64,000 nucleotides of DNA from an uncultured Propionivibrio sp. (GCA_937923255.1 CALAIL010000017.1:7423-71422), one strand, 5' to 3'; counted from the stretch's first letter, positions 27,239-37,082 are shown. Notes: generated by a model not told the origin, from the sequence alone. Made by a program: numbers and translations.

Positions 27239-28873
27239 ATGCGCTCGACGCCACTGGACTCATTTCGCTGGATACCCCTGCTGTATTTCATCCACCGCTG
27301 GTGTGGCGCGCTGTTTGGCTGGTTGCTGTTCATCATTTGCCTGACCGGCACGTTGGCCGTATTCAAACATCCGCTCAAAGTCTGGGCCAATCCCACGCTG
27401 ATTTCGACGCCGGCTGCCGATCATTACGGCCCGGACAAAGCGCTTTCTATCTTCCGCACTACCTACCCAGAAATGCAACCAACACTGCTCGCGTTTCCTG
27501 TCGACGCCTATTCGGTACATCTATATTCCTATGCGTTTCGTCGCCCCTCCGGCGAAGCAACGCGCGCCTGGCTCAATCCTGCCACCGGCCGCCTGATCGA
27601 GCCATTGCCTTCCGATCTTTCCGATTTCATCCAGCGCCTGCATGCCGGGCTATGGATGGGTCGTACCGGACGCTGGATCGTCGGCGCATTGGGTCTGCTG
27701 ATGGCACTGGGTCTGCTGAGCGGTCTGGCGCTGCATTGGCGACGGCTCAGGCGTGACTTGTTTCTTCAACCATTGCTGCATGCAGGACGCCGCCGATGGT
27801 CGGACATCCATAAGCTGACCGGCACATGGCTGTTATTCATGCACCTCTTGTTGGCATTGACTGGCGCCTGGTTGGGATTGGAAAGTCTGCTGCGCGCACC
27901 GGGGCCGCATCCTTTAGCCATGACAGGCGAAAAATCCAAGCCCACTGCCGAAATGGCATCGATCGCGCGCCTGCTCACGGCAGCGCAAGAGGCGCAACGG
28001 GAAACACAACCCGAATTCACGCCAACGCACATTCGTTTCGATGGATTTGGCGCTGCCGGCTCGACAGTGCGCGTACAAGGAGATTTGCCCGGATCTTCTT
28101 TGGTACAACGCGGGCAGACAATGGTCGTACTCGATGCTGAATCTGCGGTTCCACGACAAACGATCGACCGTACGCGCGAAGGCTGGGTACGACGTATTCT
28201 GGCGGCAATGCGCCCGTTGCATTACGGCTATTTCGGCGGGATCTGGAGCAAACTGTTTTATTTTTTCGTCGGCATCGGCTCCTGCCTTCTCCTCTTCTCC
28301 GGCCTGTCCATCTGGGCCGCGCGTACCAAAGCGCAAAGCGGAGCCCGGCATCGGCCTGTTCCCGCAACAGATCGCGGCAATGCCATCGAACGCGGCAACG
28401 TCGCCATCATGGGCGGCTTGATGCTCACACTCGCGTTGTTTGCGCTGCTCAACGCACTCGCGCAAATTACGCTACCGGAGAACTGGCTGGCCTTTTTGCA
28501 CGATTTTCCGCTTTCGCCTCTCCGCCTGCGCTCTTTAGACCATCCTGTCACCCACTCACACAGTCTGCCGGACGAAACATGGTTCAGCCGGCAACTTTCC
28601 GCATTTATCTTCACCTGGCTGATGATTGGCGGGCTACTTGCCGCCTGCCCCATACGGACGGCTTGGCCGGCCATGCTACTGGGCTTGTCTCTCTCGCTTG
28701 CTGCGCTGCCGTTCGCTTCGGCGCAAGCTGCAGGCGGCTTCTTGTCCGACTGGCAACGCGGCAACGGTGAGGCCGCGGGCATCGCGGCGGGTTCCTGGTT
28801 TCTGGCCCTGCTGAGTGCACTGGCCTTGCGCCGGTACCAGCTTGAAAAGGTAGTTACCAGTCGAAGGCAATGA
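27239..28873 (+). CDS. PepSY-associated TM-helix protein (iron-uptake-linked reductase type)
   Basis: A 544-residue inner-membrane protein of the PepSY_TM family. The N-terminal signature YFIHRWCGALFGWLLFIICLTG is followed by helices near WIVGALGLLMALGLLSGLAL and WLLFMHLLLALTGAWLG. A PepSY-like periplasmic region contains conserved LHYGYFGG before the next helix, and four further helices close the protein. Relatives sit beside siderophore receptors and are thought to reduce or release imported iron. It lies 38 bp before such a receptor. I choose the ATG at 27239 with GAGGA upstream; the frame is open to 27035 but that part is not membrane-like. Confidence 0.88.
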   Translation: MRSTPLDSFRWIPLLYFIHRWCGALFGWLLFIICLTGTLAVFKHPLKVWANPTLISTPAADHYGPDKALSIFRTTYPEMQPTLLAFPVDAYSVHLYSYAFRRPSGEATRAWLNPATGRLIEPLPSDLSDFIQRLHAGLWMGRTGRWIVGALGLLMALGLLSGLALHWRRLRRDLFLQPLLHAGRRRWSDIHKLTGTWLLFMHLLLALTGAWLGLESLLRAPGPHPLAMTGEKSKPTAEMASIARLLTAAQEAQRETQPEFTPTHIRFDGFGAAGSTVRVQGDLPGSSLVQRGQTMVVLDAESAVPRQTIDRTREGWVRRILAAMRPLHYGYFGGIWSKLFYFFVGIGSCLLLFSGLSIWAARTKAQSGARHRPVPATDRGNAIERGNVAIMGGLMLTLALFALLNALAQITLPENWLAFLHDFPLSPLRLRSLDHPVTHSHSLPDETWFSRQLSAFIFTWLMIGGLLAACPIRTAWPAMLLGLSLSLAALPFASAQAAGGFLSDWQRGNGEAAGIAAGSWFLALLSALALRRYQLEKVVTSRRQ

Positions 28874-28911
28874 GTTTTCACCATTAATAAAGAAAGGAAA
28901 GGAAGGGTATC

Positions 28912-31020
28912 ATGTTCAACAAGAAAATTCTCTGTATTACCCTGGCGATGTGCGGCACAAGCGCCGCACTCGGCAACGAAACGACGCGTGTATCCGCACT
29001 CCCGGTCGAAGAAGACGCACCGCGCACGCTTGGAACGGTCACGGTCATCGAACGCGCCAACACGGTGTCGTCGAATGTCGCAACTCGTCTGCCGGCCGAA
29101 GCGATGGAAACCCCATTCACCGTGCTTTCCGTGTCCGGCGATATTATCGAGGAAACGGGTGCAACCCGCCTGTCCGATGCCATGCGCTACGCAGCCACAG
29201 TTGGCGGCACCGACAATTTCGGCAATGCCGGAGAATTCTTCAGCTCGCGCGGTTTCCAGCTCAGCGCCGGCAAAAACTACTTCCGCGATGGCCTACGTTA
29301 CCGCAAATACGGGCAAGTGCCGCTCTACGATATCGAGCGCATCGAAATCCTGCGCGGGCCGGCCTCCGTCCTCTATGGCGCGCTGGAGCCGGGTGGCGTC
29401 GTTAATATCGTTACCAAAAAGCCGGAAGCCATCGCCAGCCAGAAACTCAACATGCGCGTCGGAGAACAGGGTTATCGGCAAATCATCGGCGACATTACGG
29501 GTCCGCTCACGGAGCGCATTCGTTATCGCCTGCAGGCGATGCATGAGAATGGCACGAAATTCCGTGATCAGACGAAGAGCACATCTACCGGTTTTTCTGG
29601 GCAGATCGACATTGACCTTACGCCGAAAACTTTGTTGACTGCCCGCGCGAGCATCTTCCGCGACCACCGTACAGGCGACCGGGGCACGGTGTTGGCGCGT
29701 GATGCGCAAGGCAACATCAATTTCGCCGAAGTGCCGCGCTCGCGTTTTCTTGGCGAACCGTTTGCCTACAATGATTTTGATGACATCAATGCTTCAGTGT
29801 CACTGCGCCACGAAGTCAACGACAACTGGCAAGTGCGCGCCGATCTTGTGCATTCACACCAGGATGAAGACCGGACGTATATCTGGGCCATGCCGAGCGA
29901 TCAGATCGTCGGCACCAACGGCCTACTCCGCCGTCAGATCGGTGACTGGCAAGCCCGTCTGCGCGGCAAACTGGGACGGCTCGAAACTACCGGGAAATTC
30001 ACACTCGGACCGACTCGGCATCGTCTGCTCATCGGCGCGGAATTCGAAGATTTCGACAATCATCGCGAGAACCGCCGCTACGCTTTCCCATCGATCAACA
30101 TCTACCATCCGCACTATTTGACCTCACGGCCGCGAAACGGGCGTCAAACGCTCAATTCGCCCTATGCCAGCCATTTCAACAGCCGCAGTTTCTATGTGCA
30201 GGACATCGTCAACCTGGGCGAACACTTCACGCTGCTCGCCGGCCTGCGCCACGATCACGTGCGTGAAAAAGACCCTCGCGCCAACGACAAGATTCGCCAG
30301 ACCTCGGACGGACTGACGCCGCAGATCGGCCTCGTCTGGCGGCCTGTGCACTGGATTTCACCCTACGCCAGCTTTACGCGCGGCTTTGTCCCGCAAGACG
30401 GCGTCGACCGCTCCGGAAAAGCTTTTGATCCGCAGAAATCCAAGCAATACGAAGCCGGCGTCAAACTCGACCTCTCGCCTGGACGCGCGTTCTTCTCTCT
30501 CGCGGCATTCCGCCTGGAACGCTTCAACCTCAAGATGACCGATCCCGAGGATCCGGCTTTCTCGCGCCTATCAGGCCTTCAGCGCAGCAGTGGCGTCGAA
30601 ATGACGCTCGACGCCAAACCCATGCGCGGTCTCAACGTCATTCTCAATTATGCCTATATGAACAAGGCGCGGATTATCGAAGACAACCGTTACGCCGGAC
30701 GCACGATCGCCAACGTACCCAAGCACGCGCTTGGCCTGTTCGCCGACTACGCCTTTTCCGGTACGCTACGCGGCCTGTCGGCCAATCTGGGCGTCACCTA
30801 CGTCGATCACCGTTTCATCACGCCGCAAAACAATTTCTCGCTGCCATCCTACACGCTGGTCGACCTTGGTCTTCGTTACGCCATCACGCCTAAGATTGAT
30901 GCCACACTCAACGTGCGCAACCTGTTCGACAAAACCTACTACACTGGCGCGATCAATTCGACGACGATTGGCGTTGGCGCACCGCGCACGGCCTATGCCG
31001 GATTGAACATGCATTTCTGA
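28912..31020 (+). CDS. TonB-dependent siderophore receptor
   Basis: A 702-residue outer-membrane 22-strand barrel. A signal peptide (KKILCITLAMCGTSAALG) is followed by a likely TonB box region (LGTVTVIE). The plug follows, with IEILRGPASVLYGALEPGGVVNIVTKKP, diagnostic for FhuA/FpvA-type ferric-siderophore receptors. The barrel ends in the expected aromatic residue (LNMHF). It lacks the extra N-terminal signalling domain of FecA/FpvA, so no cell-surface sigma signalling is expected. AAGGAAGGG precedes the start. The ligand is not deducible. Confidence 0.95.
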   Translation: MFNKKILCITLAMCGTSAALGNETTRVSALPVEEDAPRTLGTVTVIERANTVSSNVATRLPAEAMETPFTVLSVSGDIIEETGATRLSDAMRYAATVGGTDNFGNAGEFFSSRGFQLSAGKNYFRDGLRYRKYGQVPLYDIERIEILRGPASVLYGALEPGGVVNIVTKKPEAIASQKLNMRVGEQGYRQIIGDITGPLTERIRYRLQAMHENGTKFRDQTKSTSTGFSGQIDIDLTPKTLLTARASIFRDHRTGDRGTVLARDAQGNINFAEVPRSRFLGEPFAYNDFDDINASVSLRHEVNDNWQVRADLVHSHQDEDRTYIWAMPSDQIVGTNGLLRRQIGDWQARLRGKLGRLETTGKFTLGPTRHRLLIGAEFEDFDNHRENRRYAFPSINIYHPHYLTSRPRNGRQTLNSPYASHFNSRSFYVQDIVNLGEHFTLLAGLRHDHVREKDPRANDKIRQTSDGLTPQIGLVWRPVHWISPYASFTRGFVPQDGVDRSGKAFDPQKSKQYEAGVKLDLSPGRAFFSLAAFRLERFNLKMTDPEDPAFSRLSGLQRSSGVEMTLDAKPMRGLNVILNYAYMNKARIIEDNRYAGRTIANVPKHALGLFADYAFSGTLRGLSANLGVTYVDHRFITPQNNFSLPSYTLVDLGLRYAITPKIDATLNVRNLFDKTYYTGAINSTTIGVGAPRTAYAGLNMHF

Positions 31021-31089
31021 TACAGGAAAACACAAGCAGGAAGACGCATCAAACCGGCTACGCCTTTGGAGAAAATACGCCCGAGCTTA

Positions 31090-31124
31090 AAGCCCAGCGG
31101 CTGGCGCCTTCAGCCGCCTGGGCG
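31090..31124 (+). terminator. Probable terminator after the TonB receptor
   Basis: AAGCCCAGCGGCT pairs with AGCCGCCTGGGC with one bulged base. It is a strong stem about 70 bases past the receptor stop, but the T-run after it is poor. Confidence 0.45.
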
Positions 31125-31271
31125 GGCGCCTTGTCTTACATAGCCTCGGGCAGCAGGGCCATCAGGCTCTGCCGCATGCACAAACAGTTCAGGCAGAAGC
31201 CGTCTCCGTGTTTTCCGCATCCCGCGCCTTTTCCGAACGATTCGCGCGACAATGCGGCTTCGCCATCAACC

Positions 31272-31991
31272 ATGACGTCGCTGCCAGATCGTATGTCCTC
31301 TACGCTGATTTCGCCGATTGCCAACGCGCGGCAGACTCACCCCGCTAACGCTACGCCAGCTTCGGGCTTTACCGTACTGTATGCTGACCGTTCGCTGCTC
31401 GCGGTTAGCAAACCGCCACGCCTGCTGTCGGTGCCGGGGCGCGGAGAAGACAAGCAGGACTGCCTCATCCACCGCGTGCAGCAGGAATTCCCCGACGCAC
31501 TGATCGTCCACCGCATCGATTACGACACTTCCGGCGTCCTTGTTCTGGCGCGCGGCGCGGATATGCATCGCCGGCTCAGCCGGCTGTTCCAGGATCGCAA
31601 GGTCGAAAAGCGTTACATCGCCCTCGTCGATGGCCGCCCCGCCCCGGCAAATGGCCGCATCGATTTGCCGCTTTGCGTTGACTGGCCCAACCGCCCCCGG
31701 CACATCGTCGATCCGGTCAATGGCAAGGCCGCGCTGACGCACTACCAGACGCTTGCCTACGATGCGCAAGGCAACGCAACGCGCCTTGCGCTCACGCCGG
31801 AAACCGGCCGCACGCACCAGCTGCGCGTGCATATGCAGGCGATCGGCCATCCGATTCTCGGCGACCCGCTCTATGCCGGCCCGGCCGCGCTGGCCAAAGC
31901 GAACCGACTGTTGCTGCACGCCGAGTTTCTGGCTTTTACGCATCCGGTTACGCATAAACCAATGCGCTTTCATTGTCCGGCGGGATTCTGA
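31272..31991 (+). CDS. rluA: RluA-family pseudouridine synthase
   Basis: Isomerises uridine to pseudouridine in rRNA and probably tRNA. The catalytic HRIDYDTSGVLVLAR motif, the early LLAVSKPPRLLSVPGRG and the late ETGRTHQLRVHMQAIGHPILGD are typical of the short RluA branch (E. coli RluA acts on 23S U746 and tRNA U32). There is no S4 domain, consistent with RluA rather than RluC/D. The start is uncertain: ATGs at 31272 and 31293 both lack a good ribosome site, and the frame is open to 31131. The symbol is by family resemblance. Confidence 0.85.
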   Translation: MTSLPDRMSSTLISPIANARQTHPANATPASGFTVLYADRSLLAVSKPPRLLSVPGRGEDKQDCLIHRVQQEFPDALIVHRIDYDTSGVLVLARGADMHRRLSRLFQDRKVEKRYIALVDGRPAPANGRIDLPLCVDWPNRPRHIVDPVNGKAALTHYQTLAYDAQGNATRLALTPETGRTHQLRVHMQAIGHPILGDPLYAGPAALAKANRLLLHAEFLAFTHPVTHKPMRFHCPAGF

Positions 31992-32079
31992 CGCCCCGAA
32001 CGTTAGGGCCGGTACGGGCAGGGGCACATCCGTCCCGTCCAGGCCAGGCGATACCACGGGCTCCATCAATAAACGCTGG

Positions 32080-33480
32080 CTAATCCAACGCGGCAAGCGC
32101 TGCCGGCAGTCTGGCCAGCGGCGGATTTTGGGCGAAATATTTGCGGATACCGTTGAAAATCGACTGCGCCATTTTTTCCTGATAAGCGCTGTCATTCAGT
32201 CGCTTTTCTTCTTCCGGATTAGAAATAAAGGCCGTTTCGACGAGGATCGACGGAATATCGGGTGCCTTGAGCACGGCAAAACCGGCCTGCTCAACGTGGT
32301 TTTTATGCAGCCGGTTAATCTGACCAATTTCCTTGAGGACAACACCGCCGAATTTGAGACTGTCACTGATCGTTGCCGTCTGCGAAAGATCCAGCAGCGT
32401 GCGCGCCAGCATTGGATCCCTGTTGGCGGCAATGTTGACGCCACCGATCAAATCGGCTTCATTTTCCTTTTGCGCCAGCCAGCGTGCGGCCGAACTCGAT
32501 GCACCATGCTCAGACAGGGCAAAAACCGAAGAACCATTTGCGTCGGGACGGATAAAAGCATCGGCATGAATGGAAAGAAACAAATCGGCACGAATACGCC
32601 GCGCCTTCTGCACACGCACATTCAGCGGTACAAAGTAATCGGTATCGCGCGTGAGCATGGCACGCATATTCGGCTCATCGTCGATTTTCGACTTGAGCCG
32701 CTTGGCGATGGCCAGCGTCACATGCTTTTCATAGCTGCCCCGGCTGCCTACGGCGCCGGGGTCCTCGCCGCCATGGCCGGGATCAATCATGATCGTTAGC
32801 ATCCGCCCGCCGCCTTTCTTGCGGCGTACGGTTTTTGGCGCATCGCCCGATGCGCCGGCCTTATCGGTCGAAACGCCCGGTTTCCTCTCCCCTGTCGCGG
32901 AATCGCCCGCAGTTCGGGCGCTAGCGAGCGTTTCGTCCTCTGCCGTGTTCTCCGCTGGCGCCGGATCATCCGGCGTGTCGTGTTTCTTGATCAGTTGCGA
33001 CAGGAGATCGGGCGGCTCCAGGGGATACACGTCGAGCACCAGCCGGTAGCCGTACTGACCCACTGGCGGCAGCACGAAAACCTGCGGCTTGACTTCATTC
33101 TTCAGTTCCATGACCAGACGCACGACGCCCGGTTTAAAACGGCCGGCACGCAGCAGTTTGATATTGGGGTCATCCGGTGAAATCTTGCCCGCCATGCTTT
33201 CCAGCACACTGTTGAACTCGACATTCTCCAGATCGACAACCAGACGGTGCGGGTCTTTGATCGTGAAATGCGTGAATTTAAGCGGCGCACGATGTTCGAT
33301 CGTCACCCGCGTATAGTCGGCCGCCGGCCACACGCGCACAGCCACGACGCCGGGACCGCGCGAAACCGCCGCACGGCCGAATGGCGTGACGGAAAAAAGG
33401 AGCGCCGCGCCGCCGACATGCAGCAGTTCACTGATCAGCTCGCGGCGCTTGAGTAACCGGCACGGAGGCTGCTCAGACAT
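32080..33480 (-). CDS. amiC: N-acetylmuramoyl-L-alanine amidase AmiC
   Basis: Splits peptidoglycan at the septum so daughter cells separate. The 466-residue protein has an N-terminal export signal with a KRRELI twin-arginine-like motif, an AMIN domain (about 45-155), a low-complexity Asp/Glu/Ala linker and a C-terminal Amidase_3 domain. That domain shows zinc and catalytic residues in MIDPGHGGEDPGA, FLSIHADAF and LVETAFISNPEEE. It begins 46 bases inside the end of tsaE, a common pairing in proteobacteria. Confidence 0.95.
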   Translation of the reverse strand: MSEQPPCRLLKRRELISELLHVGGAALLFSVTPFGRAAVSRGPGVVAVRVWPAADYTRVTIEHRAPLKFTHFTIKDPHRLVVDLENVEFNSVLESMAGKISPDDPNIKLLRAGRFKPGVVRLVMELKNEVKPQVFVLPPVGQYGYRLVLDVYPLEPPDLLSQLIKKHDTPDDPAPAENTAEDETLASARTAGDSATGERKPGVSTDKAGASGDAPKTVRRKKGGGRMLTIMIDPGHGGEDPGAVGSRGSYEKHVTLAIAKRLKSKIDDEPNMRAMLTRDTDYFVPLNVRVQKARRIRADLFLSIHADAFIRPDANGSSVFALSEHGASSSAARWLAQKENEADLIGGVNIAANRDPMLARTLLDLSQTATISDSLKFGGVVLKEIGQINRLHKNHVEQAGFAVLKAPDIPSILVETAFISNPEEEKRLNDSAYQEKMAQSIFNGIRKYFAQNPPLARLPAALAALD

Positions 33481-33986
33481 TGCCGCCCCGCTGTACTATA
33501 GGCATGCAGCACAAGCCGGCGCCCATCCGCCGGGCGGCTTTCCGGCCCGGTTTCTCCGGCAAAATGGAAAGCAATGCGCAGATCAGCTGCAGGCACGTAA
33601 GCAGCCGCCTTGTCCGGCCATTCGACCAGACAGACGGTATCGTCGCGGAAATATTCACCCAAGCCGGCATCTTCAAACTCACTTGGATCATTGAATCTAT
33701 AAAAATCAAAGTGGTACAAGTATAATCTCGAAACAACATAAAATTCAACCAATGTGTAAGTGGGACTTTTGACCGGTCCTTCGTATCCCAGGCTGCGTAA
33801 CACGGCGCGTGCCAGCGTCGTTTTGCCGGCACCGAGATCGCCGTCGAGCCAGACCACCATGCCCGGCGTCAATAATGGCCCCAATGCCCATCCGAGCGCC
33901 TGCGTCGCCGCTTCATCCGGCAGAGGCAGCGTTAATGCCGCCGCCGGCATCTGTCCATTTTCCACACTCTTGGTTTCTGCGTTCAT
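33435..33986 (-). CDS. tsaE: tRNA threonylcarbamoyladenosine biosynthesis ATPase TsaE
   Basis: The ATPase partner of TsaB/TsaD in making t6A37 of tRNAs that read ANN codons. The P-loop GDLGAGKTTLARAVLR, the SPTYTLVEFY motif and YHFDFYRFNDPSEFEDAGLGEYF are diagnostic. At 183 residues it is slightly longer than E. coli TsaE. The extension is at the C-terminus, in the region overlapping amiC. The gene is divergent from queG, another tRNA-modification gene. Confidence 0.94.
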   Translation of the reverse strand: MNAETKSVENGQMPAAALTLPLPDEAATQALGWALGPLLTPGMVVWLDGDLGAGKTTLARAVLRSLGYEGPVKSPTYTLVEFYVVSRLYLYHFDFYRFNDPSEFEDAGLGEYFRDDTVCLVEWPDKAAAYVPAADLRIAFHFAGETGPESRPADGRRLVLHAYSTAGRQCLSSLRAGYSSAAS

Positions 33987-34450
33987 TTGTTTTTACCGTT
34001 TCACCTGCCTTCTGGTTTTATCCACTCTCACCGGTATTACATGATCGGCTTTTTAGCCCATTGTCACCATTCTCACCATTGTCACACGAGACCGCACGAG
34101 TTTTTTCGGAGTTTCGGCAGTAAAGGGACGATTCATTGAGATCGACGATGCCATCAAAGCAAACAGACGCTTCCCCCTGCAGCAGCCCCGTATTTTAAGC
34201 AGATCCAAGCAGAACCGTTTTACCAGCCATCCGGCCATTGGGTAACCCGTCATTTTTGAACCGCGCGCGCCATTAATCACCTAACGATCATCTTGTTCAA
34301 CTCAACAGATGAATCGACACGCCATATGCCCAAGCATTTTGCACGCAAGTTTGTACCGCCTGGAACGCAGTCCCTGCACGCAAATAGCCCGGTTGCTGCC
34401 TCATCGTCTGCCTCAGAAATTGTTCTCTATTTTTTCAGCATTTCCAGGCT
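33987..34450. other. Divergent intergenic region between tsaE and queG
   Basis: 464 bp without a gene. There is a short degenerate direct repeat of CACCATTGTC / CACCATTCTC near 34060-34083. Promoters for both neighbours are expected, but none is clear by eye. Confidence 0.5.
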
Positions 34451-35710
34451 ATGATGCCGCCTATGCATGAAAACGACGCCTCGCCCGCAAACGCTCCGCA
34501 CGCTGCACGCCGCGCAAACCCGGCGGCTACCGCACCGGCCAAAATCCGCACGGCATTTTGTTGGGATGGTCTGGCGCAGGCCATCAAAAAACAGGCGCGA
34601 GCGCTGGGTTTTAGCGGCGTCGGCATCGCCCCCGCTTCCCTTCCGGAACAGGCGCGGGAACAACTGGCGCACTGGCTGGCGCGCGGCCACCACGGCGGCA
34701 TGGATTATATGGCCAGACACGCCGGGCTACGCGGCGATCCAAATGCACTGCTACCCGGCACGCTGACCGTTATTTCTCTGCGCCTGCCTTACTGGCCGCA
34801 ACCGCCCGCACAGACTGAAACGCATCTACCAAGCGCGGATAACCCCGGAATCACCGGGGAAAGCAGCCACGACGAAAAATCGTCGAGGCACACAGAAGCG
34901 CACCCAATGGCTGGCACATCGGCGTGCATCTCATGCTACGCCCGTGGCCGCGATTATCACAAGGTCGTGCGTACGCGGCTGCAGAAGCTGGCCGACTTCA
35001 TTACCACCGCGCTGCGCACCCAGATGCCGGAATTCCCATTCATCTACCGCGTCTTTTCCGATTCCGCGCCGGTCATGGAAACCGAATTTGCCCAACGCGC
35101 CGGCGTCGGCTGGCGCGGCAAACATACGCTGACCTTAACACGCACCGGCTCCTGGCATTTCCTCGGCGAACTCTACACTAACCTACCGCTGCCGGCTGAC
35201 CCGCCTGCGGCCGACCACTGCGGTGACTGCCGGCGCTGTCTCGACGCCTGCCCGACGGGCGCCATTACCGCACCGTATGAACTCGACGCGCGCCGCTGCA
35301 TCTCCTACCTGACCATTGAGCTTTCCGGCGCCATTCCGCCCGAGCTGCGGCCGCTGATCGGCAACCGCATTTACGGCTGTGACGATTGTCAGGCCGTCTG
35401 CCCCTGGAACCGCTTTGCCCGCCAGGGCGACCCGGCCTTTGCCGCGCGCACGGGATTGAATCAAGCGCCGCTCGAAGCGCTTTTCGGCTGGACGCACGAG
35501 GAGTTCGAGACACGGCTAGCCGGCAGTCCGATCCGCCGTATCGGCCACGAGCGCTGGTTGCGCAACATTGCTGTCGCGATGGGCAACGCGCCGCCCAATC
35601 CGAACCTGCAAGCCGCCCTGCGCAGCCGGCAGAACGACCCTTCGCCGTTGGTCCGGGAACACGTCGCTTGGGCGCTGGCGCGACAGCAGTGCACAAAAAA
35701 CTCAGGATAG
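34451..35710 (+). CDS. queG: Epoxyqueuosine reductase QueG
   Basis: The last step of queuosine synthesis in tRNA: reduction of epoxyqueuosine, using cobalamin and two [4Fe-4S] clusters. The cluster motifs are CGDCRRCLDACPTGAI and CDDCQAVCPWNRF; the active-site loop is DSAPVMETEFAQRAGVGWRGK. The C-terminal HEAT-like segment (EHVAWALARQ) is present. It is longer than usual: an N-terminal Ala-rich stretch and a 35-40 residue Ser/His/Glu-rich insert at about residues 118-156, between LRLPYW and YARGRDYHK, are extra. The cobalamin need gives a use for the adenosyltransferase locus at 5.8 kb only indirectly. Confidence 0.95.
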   Translation: MMPPMHENDASPANAPHAARRANPAATAPAKIRTAFCWDGLAQAIKKQARALGFSGVGIAPASLPEQAREQLAHWLARGHHGGMDYMARHAGLRGDPNALLPGTLTVISLRLPYWPQPPAQTETHLPSADNPGITGESSHDEKSSRHTEAHPMAGTSACISCYARGRDYHKVVRTRLQKLADFITTALRTQMPEFPFIYRVFSDSAPVMETEFAQRAGVGWRGKHTLTLTRTGSWHFLGELYTNLPLPADPPAADHCGDCRRCLDACPTGAITAPYELDARRCISYLTIELSGAIPPELRPLIGNRIYGCDDCQAVCPWNRFARQGDPAFAARTGLNQAPLEALFGWTHEEFETRLAGSPIRRIGHERWLRNIAVAMGNAPPNPNLQAALRSRQNDPSPLVREHVAWALARQQCTKNSG

Positions 35711-35794
35711 GGGATGACGCCCTAATCCGCGTGCCCGGCTGATGCCCGTTGAGGCCACGGGCAGACGCCCCGACTACCCTCGGAGCAAAGAACT

Positions 35795-36733
35795 TCAAGC
35801 GCTGATCGAAACAGAATCTGTCGCAATCGTGGCGACAGGCCGCGCCGGATCGCTGCACCATTCACTCCACGAACCGGGATACAGGCGGGCGCCGTGCAAA
35901 CCGGCCATTTCAAGCGCCAGCAGATTGTGGCAGGCGGAAACGCCCGAACCACATTGCATGACGACCCGTTCGGGCGGCATACCGGCGAACAGGGCAAGAA
36001 ATTCACGGCGTAATTCGGCGGCCGGGCGAAAGCGCCCGGAAGCATTGAGGTTCTCCTTGAAGCAGCGATTGCGTGCGCCAGGGATATGGCCGCCGACGGG
36101 GTCCATCGTTTCATTCTCACCGCGAAAGCGGTCAGCGCTGCGGGCATCGACCACCAGAAAATCCCGCCGCTTGATATTGCTCAGCACCTCATCGGCGCTC
36201 ACCGTCCATCGGCCAGATTCAGGCAGCACATACTCGAACCGCACAGATTCGGCCTCGGGAAGCGTGCGTGTCAGCGGCCGCCCTTCGCCCATCCAGGCCT
36301 TGAACCCGCCGTCGAGCAGCACGACCCTCTCGTGCCCAAGCCAGCGCAGCATCCACCACAAGCGGCCGGCGACCATGCCCTCCGCATCATCATAGACGAC
36401 AACCTGCGTCTGCCGCGCAATCCCAATAGCACCAAGCTTCGCTGCCAGTGTTTGCGGTTCCGGCAGAGGATGGCGGCCATTGCGGCCATTTTTCGCGCCG
36501 GACAGATCACGGTCAAGATGCATGAAAAACGCACCCGGCAGATGCCCCTCGGCATACGCCCGCTCACCATAGTCGGGATCGGAAAGCTGATGGCGGCAGT
36601 CAATGATGCGCCAGCCGGTATCGTTCAGATGCGCGGCCAGCGTCGCGCAGTCGACCAACAGCGAGGTCGGCGCCGGCCGGCATTGTCCATGTGCACCGGA
36701 GACCTCGCGGAAACCATTCTTGAAATCGGTCAT
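35795..36733 (-). CDS. Two-domain sulfurtransferase (rhodanese; thiosulfate/3-mercaptopyruvate type)
   Basis: A 312-residue protein made of two rhodanese domains. The first has an inactive-type loop (YDDAEGMVAGRLWWML). The second carries the active cysteine in MQCGSGVSACHNL. The CGSGV loop resembles 3-mercaptopyruvate sulfurtransferase (SseA) rather than thiosulfate-type CRKGVT. I start at 36733, one base after the stop of the SpoIIAA-like gene (TGAGATG), so the two are translationally coupled. An in-frame codon at 36796 lies inside that gene. Confidence 0.88.
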   Translation of the reverse strand: MTDFKNGFREVSGAHGQCRPAPTSLLVDCATLAAHLNDTGWRIIDCRHQLSDPDYGERAYAEGHLPGAFFMHLDRDLSGAKNGRNGRHPLPEPQTLAAKLGAIGIARQTQVVVYDDAEGMVAGRLWWMLRWLGHERVVLLDGGFKAWMGEGRPLTRTLPEAESVRFEYVLPESGRWTVSADEVLSNIKRRDFLVVDARSADRFRGENETMDPVGGHIPGARNRCFKENLNASGRFRPAAELRREFLALFAGMPPERVVMQCGSGVSACHNLLALEMAGLHGARLYPGSWSEWCSDPARPVATIATDSVSISA

Positions 36734-36734
36734 C

Positions 36735-37082
36735 TCAGAGCCCCTGCAACCAGGCCGAAGCCTCTGCATCATCGTTGCAAACGCGCATTTCGGCACCTAC
36801 AAAAACATCTATCAGCCAGGCGCTCCAGGCAACCCACTGGCTGTCCGTCACGACAGCAATCCGCCGAAAATCACCAGAGTGGGCGCGCGCAAAAACGATG
36901 TCTTCCCACGCCACATCGAGCGTCACGCTGGTCATTTCACGCAGATCGAAAAGCAGATCGGGCGGCCCTTCGGCGTGAACGGCCGCCAGTGCCGCCGCCT
37001 CGAACTCCTGATAGTCAGCCAGCGTGAATTCTCCATAAATGTTGACTTGCACCAACCTTGGCGAATGCTGAACCACAATCAT
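36735..37082 (-). CDS. SpoIIAA-like (STAS-fold) protein
   Basis: A 115-residue small cytoplasmic protein. The pattern LVQVNIYGEFTLADYQEF, LLFDLREMTSVTLDVAWEDI and RRIAVVTDSQWVAWSAW matches the SpoIIAA-like family, which binds lipids or acts in unknown ways. AAGGAG lies 6 bases before the ATG at 37082. The frame is open upstream to 37211, but the leader lacks the fold. It is coupled to the sulfurtransferase. Confidence 0.82.
   Translation of the reverse strand: MIVVQHSPRLVQVNIYGEFTLADYQEFEAAALAAVHAEGPPDLLFDLREMTSVTLDVAWEDIVFARAHSGDFRRIAVVTDSQWVAWSAWLIDVFVGAEMRVCNDDAEASAWLQGL

Noticed and set aside
31266..32195. A 309-codon leftward frame opposite the RluA-family gene
   Set aside because: The rightward frame has the catalytic HRIDYD motif; the leftward peptide has no family features.
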